A DNA stretch of 64,000 nt from Plasmopara viticola. Its lineage: Eukaryota; Oomycota; Peronosporomycetes; Peronosporales; Peronosporaceae. The stretch's first letter is position 1, and every line of letters begins with the position of its first letter. Below are positions 1 to 9,763 of the stretch, piece after piece. The translations under genes were made by a program, and so were the position numbers. Under the pieces are notes generated by a model. The model did no database searches. It worked only from the letters and a program-made list of their open reading frames with translations, and had not been told where the DNA came from. The DNA is taken from positions 372,001 to 436,000 of the forward strand of contig MBPM02000073.1 of the NCBI GenBank assembly GCA_001695595.3, given 5' to 3'.

Positions 1-504
1 GTCGAGTGCTGCACACAAACAAGTCACCGGAGGCAATGATATTCCAAAAGCTTGATTAGCTCTTTCGATTCCCGAAACCCATGGCGAATTTCACGCAACA
101 GTGAATATTGAAAGTTTTAATGTTATTATCCTACAAAGACCCTTGATTGTTCCAGCCAACCAACGTTCAAAACTTAAGGTGAAGGCGGTTTTAGCCCTGT
201 ATATTGAGGGGTGCTATAAAAAGTGGGGTATGGCGTAGTTAGCGAAAATTGAGGTGACTTCCTAATAAAAAGGCTGGAGAAAAGTGTGCGGTGTGCGCCA
301 GTCTTACTTGAACAGCTAAAGCGACGTGAGCAAATTTTATATTTGATTATTATGTAATGGCTCGAGTAAAAGGAACGCAAAGTACTGTGTCAAACCGCGA
401 CGAGTAAAAAACTAGCACTCGGGCAGCTCTCAATGGCACATCAATCGAAAGTCATAATGGACTCAAAGGTTGACAGTACTGCAAAACAAAGCTGCAGTCT
501 CTAA

Positions 505-777
505 ACCTCATTAAATTGGCTTAAAGCAGCCCTCGGCTTTCGTCTAGTAAGCTGTGCGTCCGATTCTAGTTACAAGGGTGTTCAATGCGACCGTGAGAGC
601 CTTTTAATTTATCTTCGATCGGTGGAAGCGCCATTAGATGAGTACAACACATATCGCGACAATGCACAATGCTGTATTTCTACAACATATTTCTATCAGA
701 ATCTTTGCTCCCGGTTCGGCTTTAGAATTGGTCAAAAAATTTCAAAGGTGGTACAGCTGCTTAAGCTGATGCAATGA
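505..777 (+). pseudogene. Segment f ORF, P1 copy (C-terminal part)
   Basis: Open for 90 codons to a TGA at 775-777. It is in frame with an upstream ATG (449-451) but separated from it by TAA at 502-504. The product is Cys- and Arg-rich, with a conserved stretch around EYNTYRDNAQCCISTTYF and a C-terminal RIGQKISKVVQLLKLMQ. I do not recognise a family, and there is no signal peptide or membrane segment. The same frame is open in several other units. The in-frame stop is AAA in the R3 and R4 copies, which suggests an originally longer ORF of about 118 codons. It may be a decayed gene or a chance ORF kept by recent duplication. Confidence 0.4.
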
Positions 778-1089
778 TTTAGATGACTGTCGGTCTACTT
801 AGGATGCTATTCATTTCCGAACGTAGCTTATATGAATGATGCAATTGCATCGCATAATAACGAATTACTACTTGCTATTACCTTAAAAAGTAAGAGACAT
901 TGCTAGATATTTTTAGAGGGCATTGGTCTCCTTGAAGTACCGTTTAGTGGATAGAATCGAGATGATGTGTTTGCTATCAAGTAGTAAAGACAACGAATAC
1001 TCCCCCGTATCAGAACGCCGCTCCCATTTGTCGCATGGATGTCTTGTCGTGTGGACCATATGTAGATGGTTTATGCGACGAACGGTGAT

Positions 1090-2256
1090 ATAATGTAATG
1101 TAATGTATTACGTTTTCGCGTTGCCAAGTTATGCACTTTCTAGGCTCAGTCTGGCTAGTCCACGGCATAAAGTGGTGTCCGCATACGTCGGGTCTCGTTC
1201 GGCGAACAGTGCATCCAGCACCGAGGTCGTGAGGGTTTCCATTTCTTTCGGTCTTGTGCAAGGGTACGTACCACTTCGAGGTCTTGTGCTATCCGGAGTC
1301 GAAAGCCGGAGCCACGGGAAACAAGGTTGTGGTCGAGTGTCGAGGGGAGCGTGGTGCGGGGAGGTCCGCGCCATTTTGCTGCGGTGGAGAAGAAGTAGGC
1401 ACGCATCTGGAGTTAGCTGGAATGTCGGGATTGCGGCGAAGTACATGGCCAAACAGGGACCAGCGAGCTTGTGTCAGTCGTAGTCTCAGCGGCCGCTCAT
1501 CACAGAGGTCGTAGAGTCTTGCATTCAAAATGTGTCGGGGGTAGCGATAGCCAAGAGCGTAGCGAAGCTGGCGGCGATGGAAACTCTCGAGGCCGTGGAG
1601 CTCTGACTTGGTAAGAGCCCAGGTGGCGCAGTTGTACAGCAGAATTGGTAGAACGTAGGTGTTGTACAATCGAATGCGGGTCTTGGGTGAGATGAGCGTA
1701 TGGCGGAGCTAGACGGACCAGAGGCGGTGGAGCGCGAGGGTGGCCAGGGACTTGCGTCGGGATAGATCTTCAATATCGCCGAGGAGTGTTCCGAGCTTCT
1801 TAGTGTGGCGCCAGGTTTCTTCTCGGGATCGGGCGTGTCGAGTGGCGCCCGACGGGTTGCAGTGGCGGCGGATTTCGGTGACTTTGGTCTTGGCTTCGTG
1901 TTTTTTTTTTTTTTTTTTCAGGGTTAGACGGAAGTCATCAACGCGGTGCTCACCTCTATCGTAGATCTTGGTTTCTCGGAGGCCAAGGATATCGACGCGG
2001 TAGCGCCGGAGATCTTCGGGGAGTGTTTCGTGCTTCTTGCGCTTCGAACCTAGAGAATTCACATTAAAGGAGCCAATCCGGATGCGGTTGGCGCGGTTAA
2101 GGGCGTGGAAGGGGGTTTGGCCTGGTGCTGGAGACCGTCGCGTCGAGGGTGAGACTCGTTAGAGACCTGCAGATGCCCGAGAGCACCTGCCCGAAGCGCG
2201 CGAGCATTTAGCCCCCGCGCTTGGAAGGAGGGCGTCACCCCAACCTTTTCCGAAAA
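1090..2256 (-). mobile_element. Internally deleted LINE (non-LTR retrotransposon) derivative
   Basis: On the minus strand the element starts with a T-run then CGGAAAAGG at 2256 and ends in an ATTAC-type short-repeat tail at about 1090-1112. A 12-bp target duplication flanks it (ACGAACGGTGAT at 1078-1089, ACGAATGGTGAT at 2257-2268, one mismatch). It lies in segment g, and the uninterrupted site is visible at 36045-36060. Inside it, an endonuclease N-terminus is joined to the region downstream of the reverse transcriptase through a run of about 17 A, so the RT core is missing. A sister copy is at 30576-31738. Confidence 0.85.
1289..2085 (-). pseudogene. LINE ORF2 remnant: endonuclease start fused to C-terminal region
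   Basis: The first block (about 2085-1920, minus) reads IGSFNVNSLGSKRKK... and VDILGLRETK. This is the beginning of an APE-type endonuclease as found in LINE ORF2 (N of FNVNSL, E of RETK). After the A-run the frame continues at about 1902-1289 with the conserved post-RT block (RLYNTYVLPILLYNCATW, then FHRRQLRYALG, then GHVLRRNPDIP), typical of LINE C-termini. The rest of the endonuclease, the whole RT domain and the YXDD site are absent, so it cannot self-mobilise. A frameshift near 1395 separates the last block. Confidence 0.75.
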
Positions 2257-2795
2257 ACGAATGGTGATGTGAAGATAAATGTGAGGGCGTACTTTGTAGG
2301 ACAATGAAGTGCAAAAGGCGCAGTAGTATAATGTCACATTAAATAGAATTGCTTGATATTTAAGACGGCATTGGACCTCGCGACAGCACGCACAGAATCT
2401 AACGGCCTTGCTAAAGTTCGCGTAATCAGGAACATACTACCGGTATTCCATGTAAACGAAAGCTTTGCAAACATGGGTAACCTCCCAGAAATTTAATTCG
2501 CCTCAGTTCTTTCGCATTGGCAAATTATCGAAGTAAATGAGGTTGTTGCAGCTTTAGCACGACCAGGAGCAATGGTGATGTGAGGATAATGACAACGAAG
2601 TGCAAAAGGCGCAGTGGTATAATGTCGCAAAAAATAAAAATGCTAGAAATTTTCTGACGACCTTGGACCTCGCGACAGGTACCTATGTACGCATAGAATC
2701 TAACAACCTTGCGAAATTTCGCGTAATCCGGAGTTTACTCCCGGTTCCATGTACGTGAAAGCTTTGCTGTTATTAATATGACGCCGCTGTTGATG

Positions 2796-2930
2796 TGACG
2801 TCACGACGAACCTTCTAGAAGGATCTAGAAGGATAGGCTTAGAGGGATTACGGCAAATACCGGTTGGGTACTGGTATGATGATGACGTCATTAGATGACG
2901 TCACGACGAACTTTCTAGAAGGATCTCGAA
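2796..2930 (+). promoter_or_regulatory. CRE-like and heat-shock-like motif cluster in LTR
   Basis: Three perfect TGACGTCA palindromes lie at 2796-2803, 2883-2890 and 2896-2903. Two TTCnnGAA-type blocks (TTCTAGAAGGATCTAGAA at 2813-2830, and a one-base variant at 2913-2930) resemble heat-shock elements. They form two CRE-plus-HSE modules inside the LTR upstream of its likely start site. Function is inferred from motif identity only. Confidence 0.5.
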
Positions 2931-2979
2931 GGATAGGCTTAGAGGTAGCACAGGGTAGCGAACTAAGGACCTAAATATA

Positions 2980-2987
2980 TTCACTTT
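2980..2987 (+). promoter_or_regulatory. Candidate oomycete Inr in copia 1-family LTR
   Basis: TTCACTTT matches the oomycete initiator consensus YTCAYTYY and directly follows the A/T-rich run CTAAATATA. The same arrangement occurs at 10466-10473 (copia 2) and at 17261-17268, 21570-21577 and 25861-25868 (copia 3/4), three LTR families that otherwise differ. This supports it as the LTR transcription start. Confidence 0.55.
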
Positions 2988-3196
2988 ACTTTTTGCCTTC
3001 TCCTGCGCACAACAACTCAACATTTGCAAACATGGATAGCCCACCAGATATTTAATTGGTCTCTCTTCTTTCGCATCTTGTCGCTCTCATATGATCGTTA
3101 TTCATCCTAGTTGGCAAATCATTTCAGTAAATAGAGTTTCTGCAGCTCAAGCCTGACCAGAGGCCATTATTCTTTTTGCACTGCAAGTGGTGAAGC

Positions 3197-3310
3197 ATGC
3201 GTCGCTCGTGCGGTTTCGTGCTCATTCTAACTACATTCCTGGCCACTGGTCATGGTTACGAGGCCCCTCTCCCCGAGCGTCGCACTCCCCCTCCGCGCAA
3301 ACGTCACTGA
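3197..3310 (+). CDS. Segment j: short ORF with signal peptide (P1 copy)
   Basis: A 37-codon ORF begins MRRSCGFVLILTTFLATGHG, an N-terminal basic stretch followed by a hydrophobic core, i.e. a classical signal peptide. A short Pro/Arg-rich tail follows and then TGA. The leader and about 75 bp upstream are nearly identical to those of the QXLR-EER gene n. An overlapping frame (k) continues open downstream with a Lys-rich stretch (about 3330-3516), so j may be a frameshifted remnant of a longer secreted protein. No function is recognised. The ATG was chosen because it precedes the hydrophobic core and is conserved across units. Confidence 0.45.
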   Translation: MRRSCGFVLILTTFLATGHGYEAPLPERRTPPPRKRH

Positions 3311-3571
3311 AAAGTCGGGGATTAAATGTTGTAGAATCCACCCTCAAAACCATGCAAGCAAGAGAAGTTGACTCGTTGAAAGCCAAAGCTAAAGAGAAAC
3401 CAAAGCCGGGTATCGTACTCTTTAGTGACAGGAAAATATATTGTCTTTTGGTCTACTCATTCAAATCAGATGCTTTGTTTTTTATGGCAAAAATACTGCG
3501 GTCTGACTTATTGTAGTTACAAAGCCAATTTTTGATGTGATCGGTCGCTGCTAATGAAAGTATAACACGTG

Positions 3572-3835
3572 CTATTGAACTTTCGCTGCGCTTAGTTGGG
3601 TAAAGATCACTAACAAATAAGTGTCCAGAAGGTTCAGACGCACATTAAGCCGGTCTTGTGTATCAAACAGACTCCAATAGCGCTTTACCGTTGCTCGAGC
3701 AATGACTCGGTCAAGGGCCACTAATCTTGCCAAATAATCAAACACATTCTCTTTTAATACACAAAGAGCAGCGTCAACTTCACTGCAAAACGGCCTTTTG
3801 ACCATACTTAGGAAATTGACTGAGTTATTGCTCGA
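3572..3835 (-). pseudogene. Segment l conserved minus-strand ORF
   Basis: Reading on the minus strand, the frame contains MVKRPFCSEVDAALC, then YLARLVALDRVIARATVKRYWSLFD, then FTQLSAAKVQ before the stop. It recurs on the minus strand at 45648-45902 and in frameshifted form in other units. It lies downstream of gene n on the same strand in the R units, so it could be a separate decayed gene or a distal exon. The apparent N-terminus here (MPSPAHN...) comes from the neighbouring copia LTR and is not native. No family is recognised. Confidence 0.35.
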
Positions 3836-4090
3836 TGTTGATTTGTTGTGCGCAGGAGAAGGCAAAAAGTAACGTGAATATATTTAGGTCCTTAGTTCGC
3901 TACCCTGTGCTACCTCTAAGCCTATCCTTCGACATCCTTCTAGAAGGTTCGTCGTGACGTCATCTAATGACGTCATCATCATACCAGTACCCAACCGGTA
4001 TTTGCCGTAATCCCTCTAAGCCTATCCTTCTAGATCCTTCTCGAAGGTTCTTCGTGACGTCACATCAACAGCGGCGTCATATTAATAACA
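3836..4090 (-). repeat. Copia 1 LTR (3' LTR relative to element)
   Basis: 255 bp; on the element strand it begins TGTTATTAATATG and ends in CA, like the solo LTR at 2768-3022. It carries the duplicated CRE/HSE-like modules. Confidence 0.9.
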
Positions 4091-4103
4091 CTCCTACTCG
4101 CCG

Positions 4104-5690
4104 CTAGTGCTGTACGCGCTTTGGTCCAATACCACTATCCTGCAGCAGGTACTTGAGTCGCTTTGTGCCTAGAGACTTAGTCAGCATGTCTGCTTTTTGG
4201 TCCACCGTTGAGATGTACTTGACCACGATTATGTCCCGTACCACGGCCTCCCGGATGAAGTGGTGCCGAATGTCGACATGCTTGGTCCTGGCATTGTAAC
4301 CAGCGTTGCTAGCAAGTTCTATTGCGCCTTGATTATCTTCCTAAACCAAAGTAGCTCCCACTTGCTGATGACCGAGATCCTTGAGAATCGCACGGACCCA
4401 CAGTACTTCGTGAGTGCATAGGCTTAAAGCCATATACTCTGCCTCCGCTGAGCTTAGCGCCACTGTCCGCCGGTATTTCGACTTGAAAACCACTGGTGCG
4501 CCCCCGATCATGACCATGATTCCTGACACCGAACGCCGATCATCAATATTACTGCCCCAGTCCGCATCTGTGTACGCTGTAGCTTAAACCTCGTTGGCGC
4601 TGCCGTCGTAGGTGATCCCAAACTCCTTCGTCGTCTTGAGATAACGAAGTACGCGAATTGCGGCCTTCCAATGCTGCTGACCCGGGTTCTCCAAGAAACG
4701 CGATAGCTGTGTTACCACATACGCGATATCAGGACGCGTACCTGTCGTGATGTACAGCAAACATCCGATTAGGGACCTGTACGGCTTCGACTGCATCTCT
4801 GCTTTCTCAACGTCCGTCGTTGAGGATTGCATCTTTGACAACTTTAAATCCGCTTCTGATGGGTTAACCACTGCCTTCGCGTCTTGTTGGTTGAACCTGT
4901 TCACCACATCGTCAATGTACCGTGTCTGACGGATCATGAGCGTGCTGCAGTTGCGATCATGGTCGATTTCTATTCCAAAAATAAACTTGGCCTCGCGCAA
5001 TTCTTTGATCTTGAATGAGTTCTTGAGTGCGGCTTTAACATCTTCAATCTCCTTGCTCGTCTTGGCAGCGATAATCATCTCGTCCTCGTACAAGCAAACA
5101 TAGACATAGTTGCCGTTCTTGCCCTTGACGTAGACGCACTGATCTGCTCCGCTGCTCCGAAAGCCCATTTGTAGAGAGACAACATGAATCGTCTTGTTCC
5201 ATGCATTCGAAGCTTGCTTGAGATCGTAAATCGCCTTATCCAGCTTGCACACCATGTTTTCAGCATTGGCGATACCGTAAGGCGCTTCCATGTATACCTC
5301 TTCCTTGAGATCACTGTTCAGGAATGCTGTGTCGACATCCAGTTGCTCTGTCATGTATCCCATCGTAACCACCACCGACAACACAACTCTGATAGAGTTC
5401 ATGTTCGCTACCGGCGAGTATGTTTCGAAGAAGTCAACACCAAATTTCTGCTTGAAGCCTTTGGCGACGAGTCCAGCTTTGTAGCGCACCACTTGTCCCA
5501 ATTTGTTGCGCTTCTTCGCAAAGACCCATCGGCATCCGATTTCCCGAACGCTCTCCTTTTTCGGCACAAGTGTCCATGAGCCGTTCTCTTCATGAGCCTT
5601 GAGCTCTGTGATTATTGCCTTCTGCCAGGCATGAGCGTCGTCGCTATTCATCGCTTCCCGATATGTAGTTGGAGCGTCGTCCGCCTTGCA
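4104..5690 (-). pseudogene. Copia 1 reverse transcriptase-RNase H region
   Basis: The long open part is 4584-5651 (355 aa). It carries the copia RT block CRWVFAKKRN, then [20 protein letters not shown], then FFETYSPVANMNSIR and LDVDTAFLNS. The catalytic motif, normally YVDD, reads YEDE here (LYEDEMIIAA), so the active site is damaged. RNase H continues at 4341-4529 with VALSSAEAEYMALSLC and further in frame toward 4104, broken by a TAA at about 4585 and a TAG at about 4341. The enzyme would copy element RNA in virus-like particles; this copy cannot. Confidence 0.88.
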
Positions 5691-5789
5691 GCATAAGCTA
5701 ACACAGCTTCAGCAATTAGTCCTTCATCATCGATCCTGGCCCGCTTGGCACTTGGTGAATTGTCACTTTCTTCCACCTTCTGCTCTTCA

Positions 5790-6888
5790 TTACTTAAGCC
5801 ATCCGTAAAAAGAAAGACAGGCTCTCGCGAACGTCTTGTCCGTCCTGGCTCCGCCTAAAAAAATACGATCTTCACCGTAAGCTTGCGGAGGAGGGTGATA
5901 GGGGGCCAGATCCAAGATCTGTGGGTCCGGACTAGGAGGTTGAGGAAGTTGTGGCATCTGGTACAGCTCCACTTCATGTTCTGGCCCAACCTCATCCATT
6001 TCCACGTCGAAAGCATGATCCTCGACACCTTCCATTGGTTTTTCTGAAGAAGGCTGTCGTGTGTCCTTGGCCTGGTTATGTGCACCATTCTCGTCCTTGG
6101 TAACGAAGGTGATTGTCTCAACTTGTGGTGAGTCCGTAGTGTATATTCCACCCACTTCGCGCTCGTCAAGTCGAACAGATCGTACCACCTTGAGCTTGGA
6201 ATTCTCCAAATCAAACACACGATACCCTTTCGCACTCTCTGCATACCCAAGAAACAAACATCGAAAACTCTTGGGATCGAGCTTTGTCCTCTTTGCATCA
6301 TTGACGTGAGCGAACCAAATACTCGTAGATGCCCCAGCCCTGGCTTCTGCTTGAACGCCAATTCATACGGCATATTCCTCGAGTTCGCCGTGTTCGTTGA
6401 GCGATTGATCAAGTATACCGTTGTACTTACTGCTTCTGCCCACCATTCAGTAGGGACCCCCTTGTAATGCACCATGCTTCGCGCCTTTTCCATTATTGTG
6501 CGGTTCATTCGCTCAGCGACACCGTTCTGGTGTGGGCTGTATGGCACTGTGCGTTGATGCATAACTCCATTCCTGGCACAGATTCCGGCAACTTTCTCGT
6601 TCACGAACTCCGTCCCGTTGTCCGATCGCGGACACTTCAAGCGTTGTCTCCATTGGTTTTCGTAGAACGCTTTGAACTCGATCAGCTTACTTGCCACCTC
6701 ACTCTAGTTCATCATGAAGTACGCTACCACAAACCGCGAGAAATCATCCACAAAAGTAAGCACATATCGCGCGCCACCCTTCGAGACCGTTTTCATTGGT
6801 CCCATCACGTCCGTGTGCACGAGCTCCAGGACACGTGGTCTCTTAGTAAGCAACCGTGACGGATATGAATCAACCGTCTGCTTACCCT
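5790..6888 (-). pseudogene. Copia 1 integrase region
   Basis: The main open segment 5855-6697 carries RSDNGTEFVNEKV and PYSPHQNGVAERMNRT, which hold the second Asp and the Glu of the DDE catalytic triad. The first Asp region (HTDVMGPMKT on the minus strand, about 6815-6785) is in the same frame but cut off by a TAG near 6703. A second frame, 5790-6257, continues the C-terminus (MFLGYAESAKGYRVFD, a chromo-like GKGY region), so there is a frameshift around 6260-6300. Integrase normally inserts the cDNA into the genome. Confidence 0.85.
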
Positions 6889-8168
6889 TCAGGCATCCCC
6901 CACACAGCTTTCAATGCCCTGCCTTGCCGCCGGCACACCACTTGTCGCAAGCTGTGTCTTCACCATGCCGCTCTTCCCAGGATGTCCCAAGCGAGCATGC
7001 CAAAACTCCCATTCAGTATCAACCCCTGCGTACTCCACAAATCGAGCCTCTTCTTGCTCGCAGTCCAGGATACGCCTTGCCGGCTTTCTTGCCCTTAGCA
7101 ATCGCTCGTTGCGCACTCCAAATGATACAGGAGGAGCTCTCAAACTCCACCTTCATACTACGCTCAGCTAGCTTGCCAACCGACAAAAGGCGTCTGTCGA
7201 GTCCTGGATTGTGTAGGACTTCGACCATCTTGATACGCAACCCGTTCAATCCAGTAAGCCTGACCGTACCCTTGCCAGTCACCCGAAGCTTCTTGCCGTC
7301 CGCAATGGTGACCTCTGGACCAGCGTCCAATGCCTCGTAATCGAAGAGATCACTCCGATGAGGTATCATGTGCGAGGTAGCCCCGCTGTCGATAAGCCAG
7401 TCGTCAAAGTGCTGCTCACCAGTGGCAAAACCAACATCATCAACCTCGAAGCCGTTCTTCTTCTGACAATCCCGCTTCGAATGTCCGACTTGGCCACACT
7501 TAAAACGCTTGCCCGTGAATCCACCTCCGTTCTTCCCCGGACCGTTCCCTTTACGGCCATTGCCTTGGCCTCCCTTGAAACGTCCTGCATTCACCTTGAA
7601 CGCGCGCTCCATAGTCTCTTTTTTCTTATGTCGCTCGTACTCCTTCAGAAGCTTCTCTTTTACTCGATCAAAGACACGTCCTTGGAGTTCTCCACAATCG
7701 ACGAGAGAATTTCAAATTCATCTGGAAGACTGCTCAGAAGAATCACTAGTTGACGAGCATTGTCAAGTGGTTCTCCCAACGTCTGCAGCCCCACGATCAG
7801 CTCATCGAAGCTGTCTAGGTGCTTCGACATCGCCACCCCATCAGTCATCTTGAATTCGTGGAGGCGACGGGTCATCGACACACGATTGTGCATCGCCAGC
7901 GGTTGTAGAAGTCGCGCAGCGTATTCCACGCCATGATTGCCGTCGTGGCCGTCCGAATCTTCGTATGATGCTCAATTGCCACTCCCTGGGCGATAAGCCC
8001 AGAGGCCTCTATGTCATTGAGCACCCACGCCTCGGTCATCTCCGCCTCAGGCTTGACCACTTGCAGGTGCGCTAGCAGACCCTTCCTAGCCAGCGTACTG
8101 CGCATGGCAAACTCCCAGTGGATGTAGTTTCAACTACCCAAGAGGACTTCACTTCTTTTCGTCGGCAT
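6889..8168 (-). pseudogene. Copia 1 gag-protease region
   Basis: The gag start ATG is at 8168 (MPTKRSEVLLGS), with a TGA a few codons in. Pieces at 7872-8105, 7660-7929 and 7019-7612 continue gag and protease. The zinc knuckle reads RFKCGQVGHSKRDC: the first Cys of CX2CX4HX4C is Arg, so metal binding is doubtful. The protease active site WLIDSGATSHM is intact. The GAG pre-integrase motif (HARLGHPGKSG) is at about 7060, in another frame. At least two frameshifts and one nonsense codon are present. Confidence 0.85.
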
Positions 8169-8213
8169 TGAGATGAAGGGGAGGTTTGGCGAGAGTCTTG
8201 TGCGGCTGTTACC

Positions 8214-8441
8214 TGTTGAGTTGTTGTGCGCAGGAGAAGGCAAAAAGCAAAGTGAATATATTTAGGTCCTTAGTTCGCTACCCTGTGCTACCTCTGAGCC
8301 TATCCTTCTAGATCCTTCTAGAAGGTTCGTCGAGACGTCATCTAATGACGTCATAATCATACCAGTACCCAACTGGTGTTTGCCGTAATCCCTAGAAGCA
8401 ATACGTGTCGTCACATCAACAGCGGCGTCATATAATTAACA
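8214..8441 (-). repeat. Copia 1 LTR (5' LTR relative to element)
   Basis: 228 bp, shorter than its partner by a deletion in the duplicated HSE-like block (near 8392-8405). The element-strand end CAACTCAACA is followed by the primer-binding position. The length difference and substitutions suggest an older insertion or recombined ends. Confidence 0.88.
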
Positions 8442-8509
8442 CACATCAATCAAAAGGCATAATGGACTCAAAGGTTGACAGTACTGCAAAACAAAGCTGT
8501 AGTCTCTAA

Positions 8510-8782
8510 ACATCATTGAATTGGCTTAAAGCAGCCCTCGGCTGCCGTCTAGTAAGCTGTGCGTCCGATCCTAGTCACAAGGGTGATCAATGCGACCGTG
8601 AGAGCCTTTTAGTTTTTCGTCGATTGGTGAAGGCGCCATTAGATGAGTACTACACATACCGCGACAATGCACAATGCTGTATTTCTACAACATATTTCTA
8701 TCAGAGTCTTCGCTCCCGGTCCAGCTTTAGAATTGGTCAAAAAATCTCAAAGGTGGTACAGCTGCTTAAGCTGATGCAATGA
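8510..8782 (+). pseudogene. Segment f ORF, P2 copy
   Basis: Open for 90 codons after TAA at 8507-8509, ending at TGA 8780-8782. Compared with the P1 copy it has substitutions such as GCRLVSC and LVFRRLVKAP but no internal stop. No in-frame ATG precedes the conserved block, only TTG at 8516, so a native start is not visible here. Product unknown. Confidence 0.4.
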
Positions 8783-9683
8783 TTAAGATGACTGTCGGTC
8801 TACTGAGGACGCTATTCATTTCCGATCGTATCTTAAAGGAATGATGCAATTGCATCGCATAATAACGAATTACTACTTGCTATTACATTAGGAGTAAGAG
8901 ACATTGCTAGATATATTAAGACGGCATTGGTCTGCTTGAAGTACCGTTTAGTGGATAGAATCGAGGTGATGTGTTTGCTATCAAGTAGTAAAGACAACGA
9001 ATACTTCCCCGTATCAGAACGGCCGCTCCCATTTGTCGAATGGACGTCTTGTCGTGTGGATCATATGTAGATGATTTATGCGACGAATGGTGATGTGAAG
9101 ATAAATGTGAGGGCGTACTTTGTAGAACAATGAAGCACAAAAGGCGCAGTAGTATGATGTCTCAATAAACAGAATTGCTTGAAATTGAAGACGCCATTGG
9201 ACCTCGCGACAGCACGCGTAGAATCTAACGGCCTTGCTTAAGTTCGCGTAATCAGGAACATACTACCGGCATTCCATGTAAACGAAAGCTTTGCAAATAT
9301 GGGTAACCTCCCAGAAATTTTATTCGCCTCTTTTCTTTCGCATTGGCAAATTATCGAAGTAAATGAGGTTTCTGCAGCGCAAGCACGGCCAGAAGCAATG
9401 GTGATGTGAAGATAATGACAACGAAGTGCGAAAGGCGCAGTGGTATAATGTCGCAATAAATAGCAATGCTAGAAATTTTCTGACGACCTTGGACCTCGCA
9501 ACAGGTACCTATGTACGCATAGAATCTAACAACTATGCGGAATTTCGCGTAATCGGGAGTGTACATCCGATGCCATGTACATGAAAGCTTTGCAAACATG
9601 GATAGCCCACCAGAAATTTAAATAGGATCTCTTCTTTCGCATCTTGTCGCTCTCATGTGATCGCTACCCTTCCTAGCTGGCAA

Positions 9684-9763
9684 ATCATTTCAGTAAATAG
9701 AATTTCTGCAGCTCAAGCACGACCAGAGGCCACTATTCTTTTTGCACTGCAAAGTTGTGAAGC
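9684..9763 (+). promoter_or_regulatory. Shared 5' module of genes j and n with Inr-like element
   Basis: ATCATTTC at 9684-9691 is one base off the oomycete Inr consensus and lies 76 nt upstream of the ATG at 9764. The following block (TTTCTGCAGCTCAAGCACGACCAG, split here as TTTCTGCAGC and TCAAGCACGACCAG, then TTTTTGCACTGCAA) precedes every j copy. A diverged version precedes every n copy. Start-site use is inferred. Confidence 0.4.

Larger units (their letters stand above)
2768..3022 (+). mobile_element. Solo LTR of the copia 1 family
   Basis: This 255-bp sequence starts TGTTATTAATATG and ends CAACTCAACA. It matches the copia 1 LTRs at 3836-4090 and 8214-8441 in opposite orientation. A perfect 5-bp target duplication, TTTGC, is at 2763-2767 and 3023-3027, and the empty site (GCTTTGCAAACATGG) is present in other units, e.g. 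near 9586. It holds a tandemly duplicated block of about 100 bp. A single LTR with intact TSD implies LTR-LTR recombination of a full element. Confidence 0.92.
1..3835 (+). repeat. Segmental repeat unit P1 (end of b to l), + orientation
   Basis: Starts inside the end of segment b and runs c, d, e, f, g, h, i, j, k, l in the same order as the R units (for example 34980-37350). It is interrupted by a LINE derivative (1090-2256) and a solo LTR (2768-3022), both with target duplications. It ends abruptly at the copia 1 LTR. The 1-500 stretch (c-e) holds no convincing gene. A perfect 14-bp palindrome, GATGCAATTGCATC, lies at 838-851 just after f and recurs in other units. Confidence 0.9.
3836..8441 (-). 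mobile_element. Copia 1: Ty1/copia LTR retrotransposon, degraded
   Basis: LTRs are at 3836-4090 (255 bp) and 8214-8441 (228 bp, missing part of the internal duplication). The internal region 4091-8213 encodes, on the minus strand, gag, protease, integrase, RT and RNase H in copia order. After the 5' LTR the minus strand reads GGTAACAGCCGCAC, the primer-binding position. The flanks are not a target duplication: left is segment l (GCTCGA) and right is segment e (CACATC). The two ends therefore derive from different unit positions, and m-n-o-a-b-c-d is missing between them. Confidence 0.92.
8442..9763 (+). repeat. Segmental repeat unit P2 (e to j promoter), + orientation
   Basis: Runs e, f, g, h, i and the j upstream module, uninterrupted by transposons. 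In this copy segment g keeps the empty site for the LINE insertion seen in P1 (GCGACGAATGGTGATGTG near 9080). From about 9700 on, the sequence passes into gene n in the opposite unit orientation. Apart from f it holds no supported gene; the minus-strand ORF at 8916-9140 is treated under rejected items. Confidence 0.9.

Noticed and set aside
1103..1514. Plus-strand ORFs over the LINE derivative
   Set aside because: Antisense to the LINE C-terminal frame, which has recognisable LINE blocks.
8916..9140. Minus-strand ORF of 74-77 codons in segment g, open in P2, L2, L1, R1 and R2
   Set aside because: Copies are too similar for open frame to be independent evidence; no domain, signal or codon pattern, and it is cut by SINEs in R3 and R4.
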